Below, one piece after another: positions 15,712 through 24,208 of a DNA stretch of 56,038 bases (its first letter is position 1; every line of letters begins with the position of its first letter). The position numbers and the translations under genes were made by a program. The notes beneath the pieces are model-generated. The model was not told the origin of the DNA and searched no databases. It saw nothing but the letters and a program-made list of their open reading frames with translations. The stretch covers positions 1-56,038 of the forward strand of contig JAHCIH010000012.1 in the NCBI GenBank assembly GCA_026129335.1, written 5' to 3'. This DNA is from Anaerolineales bacterium (GTDB taxonomy: Bacteria > Chloroflexota > Anaerolineae > Anaerolineales > UBA11579).

Positions 15712-16725
15712 ATGCCCCTCGAGACCTACCGAAACGAAATGCTGCCCGCTGTGGAAGAAGCGCTGAAGGCAGCCATTCAGCCCGCCAACACCCCCGGCCA
15801 GGAGGTGCTCTACGGCATGCTGGCCTACCACATGGGCTGGGAAGGCCCCGGCGCCGGCCCCAAGGCGGCAGGCAAGCGCGTGCGCTCCATCCTGCTGCTG
15901 CTCAGCTGCGCCGCGGCGGGCGGCGACTGGCGCGCCGCCCTGCCAGCGGCGGCTGCAGTGGAGTTGCTGCACAACTTCTCGCTGATCCACGACGACATCC
16001 AGGACAAAGGCGAGCTGCGCCGCGGCCGGCCCACCCTGTGGACGATGCACGGCCCTGAGCAGGCGATCAACGCCGGCGATGCGATGTTCTCGCTGGCGCA
16101 CATCAGCCTGGAGGGGCTGGAACAAACCGCCGGGCTGGCCGTATACGCCGCAGCGGCCAAGCTGCTGGCGCGCACCAGCCTGCAGCTCACCCAGGGCCAA
16201 TACCTGGACATGGCCTACGAAACTGTGCCCAACCCGGGCGTGGAGGCCTACTGGCCGATGATCTGGGGCAAAACTGCGGTGCTGATCCGCGGCTGCACAG
16301 ACCTGGGGGCACGCGTGGCCGGGCTGACCGGTGCATCGCTGAAAGCCTACATGCTCTTCGGCGAAAAGCTGGGCCTGGCCTACCAGGTGCACGATGACCT
16401 GCTGGGCATTTGGGGCAACCCGGACGAAATGGGCAAATCCGCCCACACTGACCTGCTCAGTGGCAAAAAGTCTCTACCGGTGCTCTACGCGCTGGAGAAG
16501 AAGGGCATCTTCGCTGAACGCTGGCAGGATGGCGGCATCCCCGAGGAGCAGGTGGCCGAATTCGCCGAGATATTGGAAGAAGAAGGCGCCCGCGACTTCA
16601 CCCGCCAGCAAGCCGCCCAGCTCACTCAGGAAGCCCTGGACGCATTGGCCCACGCCCAGCCGCAGGCGGACGCCGGGGCCGCGCTGGCTGCGCTGGCCGA
16701 AGAGCTCGGCCACCGCAACGTTTAG
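15712..16725 (+). CDS. Polyprenyl diphosphate synthase
   Basis: A 337-residue trans-isoprenyl diphosphate synthase that condenses IPP with allylic diphosphates. The first Asp-rich motif is HDDIQDKGELRRGRPT near residue 94. The second region is YQVHDDLLGIWG near residue 225, where the last Asp of DDxxD is Gly, a variation seen in the family. GKRVRS near residue 57 is the conserved Lys/Arg site. Several Ala/Leu-rich helices match the all-alpha fold. Chain length cannot be set from the motifs alone. The product could feed the UbiA enzyme or carrier lipids. The stop codon overlaps that of the convergent HemW-like gene by 3 bp. Confidence 0.9.
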   Translation: MPLETYRNEMLPAVEEALKAAIQPANTPGQEVLYGMLAYHMGWEGPGAGPKAAGKRVRSILLLLSCAAAGGDWRAALPAAAAVELLHNFSLIHDDIQDKGELRRGRPTLWTMHGPEQAINAGDAMFSLAHISLEGLEQTAGLAVYAAAAKLLARTSLQLTQGQYLDMAYETVPNPGVEAYWPMIWGKTAVLIRGCTDLGARVAGLTGASLKAYMLFGEKLGLAYQVHDDLLGIWGNPDEMGKSAHTDLLSGKKSLPVLYALEKKGIFAERWQDGGIPEEQVAEFAEILEEEGARDFTRQQAAQLTQEALDALAHAQPQADAGAALAALAEELGHRNV

Positions 16726-17903
16726 ACGAATTCGAGGAAGACCTGGTTGCCCAGCAGGCGGCCGCGCTCGGTGAGACGAATGGCGTCTGCCGGGCGATTG
16801 ACGCGCTCCAGCAGGCCCAGGCCGGCCAGCCGCTCGATCTGCGGGCCATACACCTCGTCCAACCCGCGGCCGAAACGGCCGGCGAAGTCCTGCTGCGAGA
16901 CCCCTTCCTGCACCAGGCGCAAGCCCATCATCATCACTTCGCCCATTTCGCGCTGCGCGTCCAGCGGCGTCAGGCTGGCCGTGGCCGGGGTGCGCGGGAA
17001 CTCCATCACACCCCCCTCTTGCAAGCGCTTGATATAAGCGGCAGGCGCCAGCACGTTGGCGGTGCGCTGGCCGGCCAGGTAGCCGTGCGCGCCGGCACCC
17101 AAGCCCGCGTAGGGCAGGCTGCGCCAATATTGCAGGTTGTGCCGGCAGGCCAGCAGTTCGCCGCCATCCAGCTTGGCCCAATTGGAAATCTCGTACTGCT
17201 CGTAGCCCGCCGCGCCCAGGGTATCGGCGGCCAGCTCGTACATATCGGCCGCCAGGTCGCCATCCAGCTCCGGCAGCAGGCCGCGGCCGGCCATATCTTT
17301 GAACGGCGTGCCGTGCTCAATGCTCAGGGCGTACAGCGAAAGATGTTCCGGAGCGAGTTGGATGGCCAGCTGCATATTGCGCCGCCAACTGTCCAGCGAT
17401 TGGCCGGGCAGGCCGAAGATCCAGTCCAGATTGAGGTTGTCAAAGCCCGCCTGGCGCGCCCACTGCACGGCGCGGATCACGTCCGGGAAGTCGTGCTCGC
17501 GTTCGAGCAGGCGCAGCTCTTCAGGGCTGGCGGACTGCACGCCAAAGCTTAGCCGGTTGACGCCGGCGGCGCGCAGGCCCTGCAGTTTGGCCAGGTCCAG
17601 CGTGCCGGGGTTGGCCTCCAGGCTGATCTCGGCGTCGGAGGCAATGTCGTAGGCTTCAGCCAGCGTCGCCAGGGTGGCGGCGATGGTTTCGGCAGGCAGC
17701 AGCGAAGGCGTGCCGCCGCCGAAGAAGACGGTGCCGACGGCCAGCCGACCCGGCGCCGCTTCGGCCAGCAGGCGCACCTCGCGCTGCAGGGCTTCGGCGT
17801 AGGCCGGCATAAGCGCTTCCAATCCGGCATAGGTGTTAAAGTCGCAGTAGCCGCAGCGATGTCTGCAGAAAGGGATGTGCAAATACAAGCTTAACGGCTG
17901 CAT
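16722..17903 (-). CDS. hemW: HemW-like radical SAM protein
   Basis: A 393-residue radical SAM protein of the HemN/HemW group. The cluster motif CRHRCGYCDF is at residues 15-24, after the typical YLHIPF. GGGTPS, SLEANPGT, RLSFGVQS and the LDWIFGLPGQ block follow in the order of HemW. The C-terminal HemN domain carries ACRHNLQYWRSLPYAGLGAGAHGYL. The Cys pattern after the first three matches HemW, a haem chaperone, better than the true coproporphyrinogen dehydrogenase HemN, which carries a longer N-terminus. The ATG lies 6 nt after a TATACT -10 box on this strand. It is divergent from the LysM gene, with overlapping promoter regions. Confidence 0.88.
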   Translation of the reverse strand: MQPLSLYLHIPFCRHRCGYCDFNTYAGLEALMPAYAEALQREVRLLAEAAPGRLAVGTVFFGGGTPSLLPAETIAATLATLAEAYDIASDAEISLEANPGTLDLAKLQGLRAAGVNRLSFGVQSASPEELRLLEREHDFPDVIRAVQWARQAGFDNLNLDWIFGLPGQSLDSWRRNMQLAIQLAPEHLSLYALSIEHGTPFKDMAGRGLLPELDGDLAADMYELAADTLGAAGYEQYEISNWAKLDGGELLACRHNLQYWRSLPYAGLGAGAHGYLAGQRTANVLAPAAYIKRLQEGGVMEFPRTPATASLTPLDAQREMGEVMMMGLRLVQEGVSQQDFAGRFGRGLDEVYGPQIERLAGLGLLERVNRPADAIRLTERGRLLGNQVFLEFV

Positions 17904-17909
17904 AGAATC

Positions 17910-17915
17910 AGTATA
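17910..17915 (-). promoter_or_regulatory. -10 box of a leaderless promoter (hemW)
   Basis: On the minus strand TATACT is followed by 6 nt and the ATG at 17903. No ribosome site is possible in that space. Confidence 0.6.
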
Positions 17916-17926
17916 CCTGTTGCCTC

Positions 17927-17960
17927 TTGACAAGCGCCGCCAAAGCCGCTTTGGTATAAT
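17927..17960 (+). promoter_or_regulatory. Promoter of the LysM protein gene
   Basis: A perfect TTGACA (17927-17932) and a perfect TATAAT (17955-17960) are 22 bp apart, longer than the optimum of 17. The ATG follows 15 nt after the -10 box without a clear ribosome site. Confidence 0.5.
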
Positions 17961-17975
17961 CCTGCCCGCTTCCCC

Positions 17976-19151
17976 ATGACATTCGACAAACCCCGTACCA
18001 CCCCCACCAAAGTTTGCCCTTCCTGCGGAACCCGGGTGAGCGAACGCTCCCCGCGTTGCCTGGTATGTGGCCATCAATTCGGCGAAAGCGGCAGCAGCGG
18101 CGGCGGCAAGCCGCCGCTGGTCAGCGCTCCGCTGGCCGCCCGCGGCCAGCGCGAACTGCGCCTGAGCATCCCGATCGCCATCGGCGTGCTGGCCGTCTTT
18201 TTGGCCTTGGGCGGCGCGGCCACCTATTTTGCGCTGCAATCTGCAACCGCCAACCCCAACCAGTTGGTGGAGCAGCCGCTGGAATCGCCCACCAGCACGC
18301 TCTCGCCCACCCCGGAAACGCCTACGGTGACGGTGACCCCGCAGGCCACCTACACACCGCTGAGCTACACGGTGCAGTCCATGGATACCTGCGGCGGCAT
18401 CGCCTTCGCTTTCAACATCCAGCCGCAGGACATCATCCTGGCCAATTCGCTCAACGCCAGTTGTGCGCTGAGCATCGGCCAGGTGCTCAGCATCCCCCAG
18501 CCCACGTTCACACCCACGCCGGCCGCCTCGCCGACCCTGAGCGAGATGGAGGCCACCCTGGCCGCCTGCGAGACGCGCACCCACGTGGTGCAGCAGGGCG
18601 AAACGCTCAGCCTGATCGCGGTGACCTTCGGTGTGCCGATGGAAGCCATCATGCAGTGGAACAACCTGGTGAGCGACACGGCCTTCCTGGGCCAGCGGCT
18701 GACCATCCCGCTGTGCGAGCGCACCTTCGTGGGCGCCGCCACGGTGACGCCGACCATCGCCCCGCCCTACCCGGCGCCGGAACCGCTACTGCCCGCCAAC
18801 GGCGCGCCGTTTGCCTCATCCAGCAGCTCGGTGACCTTGCAGTGGTCCTCGGTGGGCGCGCTGCGCGGCAACGAGTATTACCAGGTGACCGTGACCGACA
18901 TCACCGGCGGGCAGAACCGCCAGATCGTCGGCCATGTGAAGGACACCAGCTTCAGCGTGCCCAGCAGCTTCCGGCCCACCAGCGCCAACCCGCACATCTT
19001 CAGCTGGCAGGTGGTGCCAGTGGCCCAGATCGGCGTGGATGCCGAGGGCCAGCCGGTGTACATCGCCGGCGGCCCGAACAGCGAGATGCGTTTCTTCTCC
19101 TGGAGCGGCGGACCGGGCGGTGCAGCGCCCCCGGCCACACCGAGCGAATAG
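17976..19151 (+). CDS. Zinc-ribbon, membrane-anchored LysM protein
   Basis: A 391-residue protein with a mixed layout. Residues 13-33 hold a cytoplasmic zinc ribbon (CPSCG, then CLVCG). Residues 65-90 form a membrane helix (LSIPIAIGVLAVFLALGGAATYFAL). A Thr/Pro-rich linker follows. LysM-like repeats are at about 130-172 (YTVQSMDTCGGIAFAFNI, IIMANS-like region, LSIGQVLSIP) and 205-250 (HVVQQGETLSLIAVTFGV, GQRLTIPLC). The last 120 residues resemble a beta-sandwich surface domain. LysM binds cell-wall glycans, so the protein likely links the membrane with the envelope. A bidirectional terminator follows. The exact role is unknown. Confidence 0.8.
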   Translation: MTFDKPRTTPTKVCPSCGTRVSERSPRCLVCGHQFGESGSSGGGKPPLVSAPLAARGQRELRLSIPIAIGVLAVFLALGGAATYFALQSATANPNQLVEQPLESPTSTLSPTPETPTVTVTPQATYTPLSYTVQSMDTCGGIAFAFNIQPQDIILANSLNASCALSIGQVLSIPQPTFTPTPAASPTLSEMEATLAACETRTHVVQQGETLSLIAVTFGVPMEAIMQWNNLVSDTAFLGQRLTIPLCERTFVGAATVTPTIAPPYPAPEPLLPANGAPFASSSSSVTLQWSSVGALRGNEYYQVTVTDITGGQNRQIVGHVKDTSFSVPSSFRPTSANPHIFSWQVVPVAQIGVDAEGQPVYIAGGPNSEMRFFSWSGGPGGAAPPATPSE

Positions 19152-19159
19152 CCAAATAA

Positions 19160-19188
19160 AAAAGAGGCTTCAGAAGGAAGCCTCTTTT
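19160..19188. terminator. Bidirectional Rho-independent terminator
   Basis: AAAAGAGGCTTC and GAAGCCTCTTTT form a 12-bp stem with an AGAAG loop and T-rich tails on both sides. It separates the LysM gene (+) from citrate synthase (-). Confidence 0.92.
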
Positions 19189-19206
19189 GTTTTATTGTTC
19201 CGAGCG

Positions 19207-20496
19207 CTATTTGCGCTTGTTCATCGGCACGAACTGGCGCTCACCCTCGCCCAGGTAAACCTGGCGCGGCCGGGCGATCTTCTGCTCGCTGTCGCCGAGC
19301 ATTTCCTGCCACTGGGCCAACCAGCCCACCGTGCGGGGGATGGCGAACATCACCGGGAAGAAGCTGGTGGGCAGGCGCATTGCCTGGTAGATGATGCCCG
19401 AGTAGAAATCCACGTTCGGGTAGAGTTTGCGCTCGATGAAGTAATCGTCTTCCAAGGCGATGCGCTCCAGTTCCATGGCCACGTCCAGCATCGGGTTGCG
19501 GCCGGTGACCTTGAAGACGTCTTCAGCCACCTGCTTGATGATGCGCGCCCGCGGGTCGTAGTTCTTGTACACGCGGTGTCCGAAGCCCATCAAGCGGCCT
19601 TCGCCCTTCTTGACTTTCTCGACGAAAGCGGGGATGTTCTTGGCGTCGCCGATCTGGTTGAGCATGCGCAGCACGGCCTCGTTGGCGCCGCCGTGCAGCG
19701 GGCCGTACAGCGCCGCGGCTGCGCCGGACATCGCCGAATACGGGTCCACCTGGCTCGAGCCGATGCCGCGCATCGCGTTGGTGCTGCAGTTCTGCTCGTG
19801 GTCAGCGTGCAGGATAAAGAGCACATCCAGGGCGCGCTCCAACACCGGATCGGGCTCGTACTTCAGCTCAGTCATGCGAAACATCATGTTGAGGAAGTTG
19901 CCGGGATAGCTTAGGTCGTTGTCCGGATAGGCGAAAGGCAGGCCCTGGCTGTGGCGGTAGGAGAACGCCGCAATGGTGGGCACTTTGGCGATCAGGCGCT
20001 GGATCTGGATGGTGCGCACGTTCTCGTCGGCGATCTGGTTGGCTTCAGGGTAGAAGGTGGAAAGCGCCGCTACGGTGGCGATGAACATGCCCATCGGGTG
20101 GGCATCGTAGCGGAAGTGCTGCATAAAGTTCTTGATGTTCTCGTGGATGATGGTGTGGTGGGTGATGTCGTAGACCCACTGCTCGGCCTGGGCCTTGTTG
20201 GGCAGCTCGCCGTAGAGGATGAGGTAGGCCACCTCGAGGTAGGTGCAGTTCTCAGCCAGCTGTTCAATGGGGTAACCGCGGTAGCGCAGGATGCCCTTGT
20301 CGCCATCCACCAGGGTGATGGCGCTTTTGGTGCTGGCGGTGTTGGTGAAAGCCGGGTCGTAGCTCATCAGGCCAAAGTCGTCTTCGCCGGCCTTGATTTG
20401 GCGCAGGTCCATGGCCCGGATGGTGCCCTCCCATACCGGAATCTCGTATTCCTTCCCGGTGCGGTTGTCGGTGATGGTCAGCGTATCCTTCGACAT
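19207..20496 (-). CDS. gltA: Citrate synthase
   Basis: A 429-residue citrate synthase that condenses acetyl-CoA with oxaloacetate. Catalytic regions are visible: HADHEQNCST near residue 230, YGPLHGGANEAVLRML near residue 260, GFGHRVYKNYDPRA near residue 300, and the C-terminal RPRQVYLGEGERQFVPM. It has the N-terminal extra beta segment of the long bacterial type (ITDNRTGKEYEIPV). It lies 22 bp after malate dehydrogenase on the same strand, so oxaloacetate production and use are encoded together. An AAGAG site precedes the ATG. Confidence 0.96.
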   Translation of the reverse strand: MSKDTLTITDNRTGKEYEIPVWEGTIRAMDLRQIKAGEDDFGLMSYDPAFTNTASTKSAITLVDGDKGILRYRGYPIEQLAENCTYLEVAYLILYGELPNKAQAEQWVYDITHHTIIHENIKNFMQHFRYDAHPMGMFIATVAALSTFYPEANQIADENVRTIQIQRLIAKVPTIAAFSYRHSQGLPFAYPDNDLSYPGNFLNMMFRMTELKYEPDPVLERALDVLFILHADHEQNCSTNAMRGIGSSQVDPYSAMSGAAAALYGPLHGGANEAVLRMLNQIGDAKNIPAFVEKVKKGEGRLMGFGHRVYKNYDPRARIIKQVAEDVFKVTGRNPMLDVAMELERIALEDDYFIERKLYPNVDFYSGIIYQAMRLPTSFFPVMFAIPRTVGWLAQWQEMLGDSEQKIARPRQVYLGEGERQFVPMNKRK

Positions 20497-20518
20497 ATCT
20501 CTTCTTTCTTCAGGCAGC

Positions 20519-21442
20519 TTATAGTTTGAGTTCCGCGACGCTGGCTTGCACTTCCTCGGCGGATTTTTGCACTTCTGCCTGCTCTTCGGCGTTCAGGGTG
20601 TATTCGATCACTTTGACCAGGCCGCCGCGACCCAACTGGGCGGGCACGCCAAAGAAGACATCCTGCAGGCCGTACTCACCTTGCAGGTACACGGAGCTGG
20701 GGACGATGAGGTTCTTGTCCTTGAGGATGGCCTCGGCCATCTGGGCGATGGCCACCGAAGGCGCGTAGAAAGCGCTGCCCTGCTTGAGCAGGGCGACGAT
20801 CTCGCCGCCGCCCTTGCGGGTGCGGTCCACAATGGCGGCCAGTTTATCGGCGGGCAGGATCTCGTTGAGCGGCACGCCAGCCACGTTGGAGTGGCGGGTG
20901 AGCGGCACCATGCTGTCGCCATGGCCGCCGAGCACGTAGCAGGCCACGTTCTCCACGCTGACGCCCAACTCCATGGCTACGAAGGCACGCATGCGCGCCG
21001 AGTCCAGGATGCCGGCCTGGCCAATGACGCGCTCGCGCGGCAGGCCACCGGTTTTCATGGTCACGTAGCACATGGTGTCCAGCGGATTGGTCAGAATGAT
21101 GTAGATGGCGTTGGGGGAGTGTTTGAGGGTTTCTTCGGTAGCTTTCTTGACGATGTCGGCGTTGGTGTTGAGCAGGTCTTCGCGGCTCATGCCGGGCTTG
21201 CGCGGCAGGCCGGCGGTGATCACCACGATGTCCGAGCCTTCGGTCACCGCGTAGTCGTTGCTGCCGGCTATGCGCACGTCTTTGCCGATCACCGGCATCG
21301 CCTGCAGCAGATCCAGGGCCTTGCCTTGCGGCATGCCTTCAACGACATCCACCAGGGCGATATCGGCCAGTTCACGCTCCGCCAGCCAGTGCGCGGCGGT
21401 GGCGCCGGTCATCCCAGCGCCAACAATGGAAATTTTGGTCAT
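20519..21442 (-). CDS. mdh: Malate dehydrogenase (LDH-like)
   Basis: A 307-residue NAD-dependent malate dehydrogenase of the lactate dehydrogenase-like type. The Rossmann motif is ISIVGAGMTGATAA at residues 4-17. Substrate Arg residues are in GLPRKPGMSREDLL near residue 80, and catalytic His in GGHGDSMVPL near residue 173. An Arg in the specificity loop marks it as malate-specific rather than lactate-specific. It has a GGAG ribosome site. It is the first gene of an mdh-gltA operon and is preceded upstream by the long repeat-bearing intergenic region. Confidence 0.95.
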   Translation of the reverse strand: MTKISIVGAGMTGATAAHWLAERELADIALVDVVEGMPQGKALDLLQAMPVIGKDVRIAGSNDYAVTEGSDIVVITAGLPRKPGMSREDLLNTNADIVKKATEETLKHSPNAIYIILTNPLDTMCYVTMKTGGLPRERVIGQAGILDSARMRAFVAMELGVSVENVACYVLGGHGDSMVPLTRHSNVAGVPLNEILPADKLAAIVDRTRKGGGEIVALLKQGSAFYAPSVAIAQMAEAILKDKNLIVPSSVYLQGEYGLQDVFFGVPAQLGRGGLVKVIEYTLNAEEQAEVQKSAEEVQASVAELKL

Positions 21443-21546
21443 TCAATTCTCCAAATCAGGGAAGTAAATCGATTCATCGCATCAAACCGTCAAATTATAA
21501 CATTGCAGGCTTGCAGAAAAAACGGTAACTCATGGAGCATAGTGCC

Positions 21547-21998
21547 TAACCACGAAGACACAAAGAGCACAAAGTCCTTATTCTTTGTGTCCTTTATCCC
21601 CTTGTGATTAAACAACCTCTGTGCACTCTTGAACGGTTATTTCAGTCCTCACGAGACCGCCAAAAGCCCGATCAACGAAAACAATCCCCCGTGCACTCCT
21701 TAGCGGGTGTTTCAGCCCTCACCAGACCGCCAAAGCCCGATCAACGAACAATCCCTCGTGCATTCCTGAGCGGATATTTCAGTCTTCACGAGTTCGCCGA
21801 GGGATCAGCGAGCATTCCCGTGCATTCCTGAGCGGGTATTTCAGCCCTCACCAGATCGACGAGGCCGGATCAGCGAAGGATCCCCAAAACCATCTATTCG
21901 GCATAACCGAGAAACTCAGGTATCCCTGCTACGCAGTTAGAGACAAAGGGCACAAAGTTTCCTCTGTGCCCTTTGTGTTTTTCGTGCCTTTGTGGTTA
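21547..21998. repeat. 452-bp intergenic repeat element with inverted hairpin ends
   Basis: The 575-bp space between mdh and the thioredoxin reductase gene holds no credible gene but a structured element. It begins TAACCACGAAG and ends in CTTTGTGGTTA, which are inverted copies. Each end is also a hairpin built from CACAAAG-type words. At the left, 21547-21574 pairs with 21583-21610. At the right, ACAAAGGGCACA (21943-21954) pairs perfectly with TGTGCCCTTTGT (21965-21976). A tandem array lies between the ends. The structure is MITE-like, but no target duplication was established. It may also act as a transcription end for the thioredoxin reductase gene side. Confidence 0.65.
21621..21886. repeat. 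Four degenerate tandem repeats of 62-70 bp
   Basis: Units start at 21621, 21691, 21758 and 21820, each with GTGCAYTC. Shared blocks within each unit are TGAGCGGGTATTTCAG, CCCTCACCAGA, and a GATCARCGA near the end. The period shrinks from 70 to 67 to 62 bp. A weak hairpin (TGAG-GGG with CCCTCA) can form in most units. Whole units vary together, so this is not a CRISPR-type repeat and spacer pattern. Confidence 0.85.
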
Positions 21999-22017
21999 CA
22001 CCCACAACGACGAAAGA

Positions 22018-22977
22018 TCAGGGATTTTCCTCTAAAAAGCGCGTCGCCTGAATGGCTGCAGCGGCGCCCATACCGGCCGAAGTGATTACCTGGCGGAAGT
22101 GCGGGTCGGCGACCTCCCCGGCGACAAACACGCCCGGCACACTGGTTTCCATATACTTGTTGGCGATCAGGTAGCCACCTGCGTCCATCTCGAGTTGGCC
22201 CTGGAACAACTGCGTGTTGGGCGTGTGTCCGATGAAAATAAAGACGCCATCGGTCTTGAAAGCTTGCTTGTCGCCGGTCTTCAGATTTTCCAGCTCGACC
22301 GTATTCACCGCTCCGTTGCCCTCGATCTTGTTGACCACCGTATCGGTGATGAACTTCATCTTCGGGTTCTCCTTGGCGCGCTGCAGCAGCAGATCGCCGG
22401 CGCGGAACTCCTCGCGGCGATGCACCAAGGTGACGTTGTTTGCGAAGCGGGTGAGGAATGCCCCTTCCTCCATGGCGCTATCGCCCCCGCCGACCACGAT
22501 GACATCCTTGTCTTTGAAGAAGAAGCCGTCGCAGGTGCCGCAATAGGAGACACCGCGGCCGGTCAGCTCCACCTCCCCGGGCACGCCCAGGTGGCGCGGC
22601 GTGGCCCCGGTCGCAATGATCAGCGTATCGGCCAAATATTCCTTCTCATAGGTCTTGACCCGGAACGGGCGCTGGCTCAGGTCGACTTCGATGGCCGTGT
22701 CAAAGACCACCCGTGCGCCGAAGCGCTCGGCCTGTTTCTTGAACAGCTCGGTGAGCTCGGGGCCACCCACTGCATCGGGGAAGCCGGGGTAGTTTTCAAT
22801 GATATGGGTCAGCGAGACCTGGCCGCCGTACTCCTGGCCGGCCAGCACCACCGGCTCCAGCTGGGCGCGGGCGCTGTACAGCGCGGCACTGAGCCCGGCG
22901 GGGCCGGAGCCGAGGATGAGGTTCTTGACATGCTCTGGCGGACCGGCAGACTCCTGATTAGGTTTCACTTCCAGCAT
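22018..22977 (-). CDS. trxB: Thioredoxin reductase
   Basis: About 319 residues. This flavoenzyme passes electrons from NADPH to thioredoxin. The FAD motif is [19 protein letters not shown] at residues 19-37. The redox pair is in [11 protein letters not shown] near residue 145, followed by the NADPH motif [17 protein letters not shown]. The C-terminal FAD block is [27 protein letters not shown]. The ATG at 22977 has an AAAAGGA site 6 nt upstream, which decides this start over an upstream in-frame codon. The thioredoxin gene is far away at 2302-2655. The repeat element follows its stop codon. Confidence 0.94.
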   Translation of the reverse strand: MLEVKPNQESAGPPEHVKNLILGSGPAGLSAALYSARAQLEPVVLAGQEYGGQVSLTHIIENYPGFPDAVGGPELTELFKKQAERFGARVVFDTAIEVDLSQRPFRVKTYEKEYLADTLIIATGATPRHLGVPGEVELTGRGVSYCGTCDGFFFKDKDVIVVGGGDSAMEEGAFLTRFANNVTLVHRREEFRAGDLLLQRAKENPKMKFITDTVVNKIEGNGAVNTVELENLKTGDKQAFKTDGVFIFIGHTPNTQLFQGQLEMDAGGYLIANKYMETSVPGVFVAGEVADPHFRQVITSAGMGAAAAIQATRFLEENP

Positions 22978-23140
22978 TGCGATTCCTTTTCGCTTGAGTT
23001 TCAACTTATAGACGTGCCCGGTGCGGCATCCATTACCGAAAATTGGAAGCCAAATTAAGGAGTTTAATCAACAAGGATAGTTAATGTTTATTGTTGTATT
23101 ATAATTTCAAAGGCGCAGGTTCTTCAAGAAAGGAGAATAG

Positions 23141-23386
23141 ATGAGCGCACCAACCATTAGGCAATGTCCATATTGTGGTGAAGAAATCCTAGCAGCTGCT
23201 ATAAAATGCAAGCATTGTGGAGAGTTTCTAAACGATACACATGAAACTCAAAGTGCAGTTACACCAGAGCCTAAGGTAGTTGTAAAAGAGGGCATCTTTT
23301 TACAAAGCTTAAACTTCGGATGTATCGTAGTAATTATTTTTGCCGTTATCATAGCAATCATGATTTTTCTTCTTGCAATAGCCTAA
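23141..23386 (+). CDS. Small zinc-ribbon membrane protein
   Basis: An 81-residue protein. Residues 9-27 carry a zinc ribbon with two CxxC pairs (CPYCGEEI, then CKHCGEFL). Residues 55-80 are a hydrophobic helix (FGCIVVIIFAVIIAIMIFLLAIA) ending the protein. This fits a cytoplasmic zinc finger anchored by one C-terminal membrane segment. An AAAGGAG site precedes the ATG. The gene is strikingly AT-rich compared with the rest of the window, as is its neighbour 23466-24179. The two share the same zinc-ribbon head, so they are related by duplication. Function unknown. Confidence 0.78.
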   Translation: MSAPTIRQCPYCGEEILAAAIKCKHCGEFLNDTHETQSAVTPEPKVVVKEGIFLQSLNFGCIVVIIFAVIIAIMIFLLAIA

Positions 23387-23465
23387 AGGCCCAACTTTAA
23401 TTCATTTGTTTCAACGACTAACGAATCATCATCCAAAGCCTACCTGATTGGCGGCAGGTGAACGC

Positions 23466-24179
23466 ATGACTACAAAACACACCAAGCAATGTCCTTATTG
23501 TGGTGGGGAAATTTTGGCAATAGCTATTAAGTGTAAGTATTGCAGAGAGTTTCTAAGCGTACCTTCGAAAGCAATCGAAGATGAGAAACCACCAGAAATT
23601 TCAGAAACTTCCTTCCGGAGTTCATCAGCTTTCGCACATTATGGAACAATCGCTTTGGTCGTTGTAGCAGTAGCAGCGGTAGTTCTCGTATTATCCAGTA
23701 GAGGCACTTCAGGTAATCCTGTTGGAAATCCTCCGCCCACAATACGAGTAGCCACTTCAACAAGCCAGAGCGTTTACTCAACGCCTACACTTATGCCACA
23801 GGTAGTTTCCGAGCGCAGGATGTTAGATGCTGACCCAATGGCAATGCTCACATGGCAGCGAGAGAAACAGATAACAAACCCATCCCATCCTGATGAAAGC
23901 TGGTTTCAATACAAATTGAGCAATTTAACAAGTTTCCATGATTTCTATTTTTCTACCAGTGGTCTAAGACAAGATTGCACAGTTAACCCTCCAGGAGTAT
24001 CTACAAACACGCCAGGATATGTAATGACCACCTATCATTCATTAAAACCTAAGAGGAGCATAGCAATTTATTGTATGGAAGGGAGCTCTCCCTCCTGCTT
24101 AGGCATAGTGGTCCACCCAAGCCGAGAGGAGTTGAATGCATACATCCTGCCACCTTCCGATTTTAAGGTATGCACCTAA
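23466..24179 (+). CDS. Zinc-ribbon membrane protein with extracellular domain
   Basis: About 237 residues. The head repeats the zinc ribbon of the gene before it (QCPYCGGEILAIAIKCKYCREFL). A membrane helix is at about residues 60-80 (TIALVVVAVAAVVLVLSS). A Ser/Thr/Pro-rich linker and an outer domain of about 120 residues follow, with several Cys residues (DCTVNPPG, IYCMEG, SCLGIVV, KVCT) that could form disulfides. I recognise no family in the outer domain. The ATG at 23466 has an AGGTG site. The AT-rich composition matches only its upstream partner and suggests acquisition by transfer. Confidence 0.72.
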   Translation: MTTKHTKQCPYCGGEILAIAIKCKYCREFLSVPSKAIEDEKPPEISETSFRSSSAFAHYGTIALVVVAVAAVVLVLSSRGTSGNPVGNPPPTIRVATSTSQSVYSTPTLMPQVVSERRMLDADPMAMLTWQREKQITNPSHPDESWFQYKLSNLTSFHDFYFSTSGLRQDCTVNPPGVSTNTPGYVMTTYHSLKPKRSIAIYCMEGSSPSCLGIVVHPSREELNAYILPPSDFKVCT

Positions 24180-24208
24180 ATTCAGATTTTCCACCGATTA
24201 AAAACTAA

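Noticed and set aside
16904..18584. An N-terminal extension of the HemW-like gene to 18584
   Set aside because: The extra 227 residues overlap the LysM gene on the other strand and the promoter region, and family members start at the YLHIPF block.
18024..19150. A second-frame open region over the LysM gene
   Set aside because: It has Arg/Ala/Gly-rich shadow composition, while the chosen frame has zinc-ribbon, membrane and LysM features.
21604..21831. A 75-codon open frame within the tandem array
   Set aside because: The sequence is made of repeat units, has no ribosome site, and its frame is broken in equivalent units.
21621..21886. Possible CRISPR array
   Set aside because: Whole units of 62-70 bp vary together; there is no constant short repeat with unique spacers, and no cas gene is in the window.
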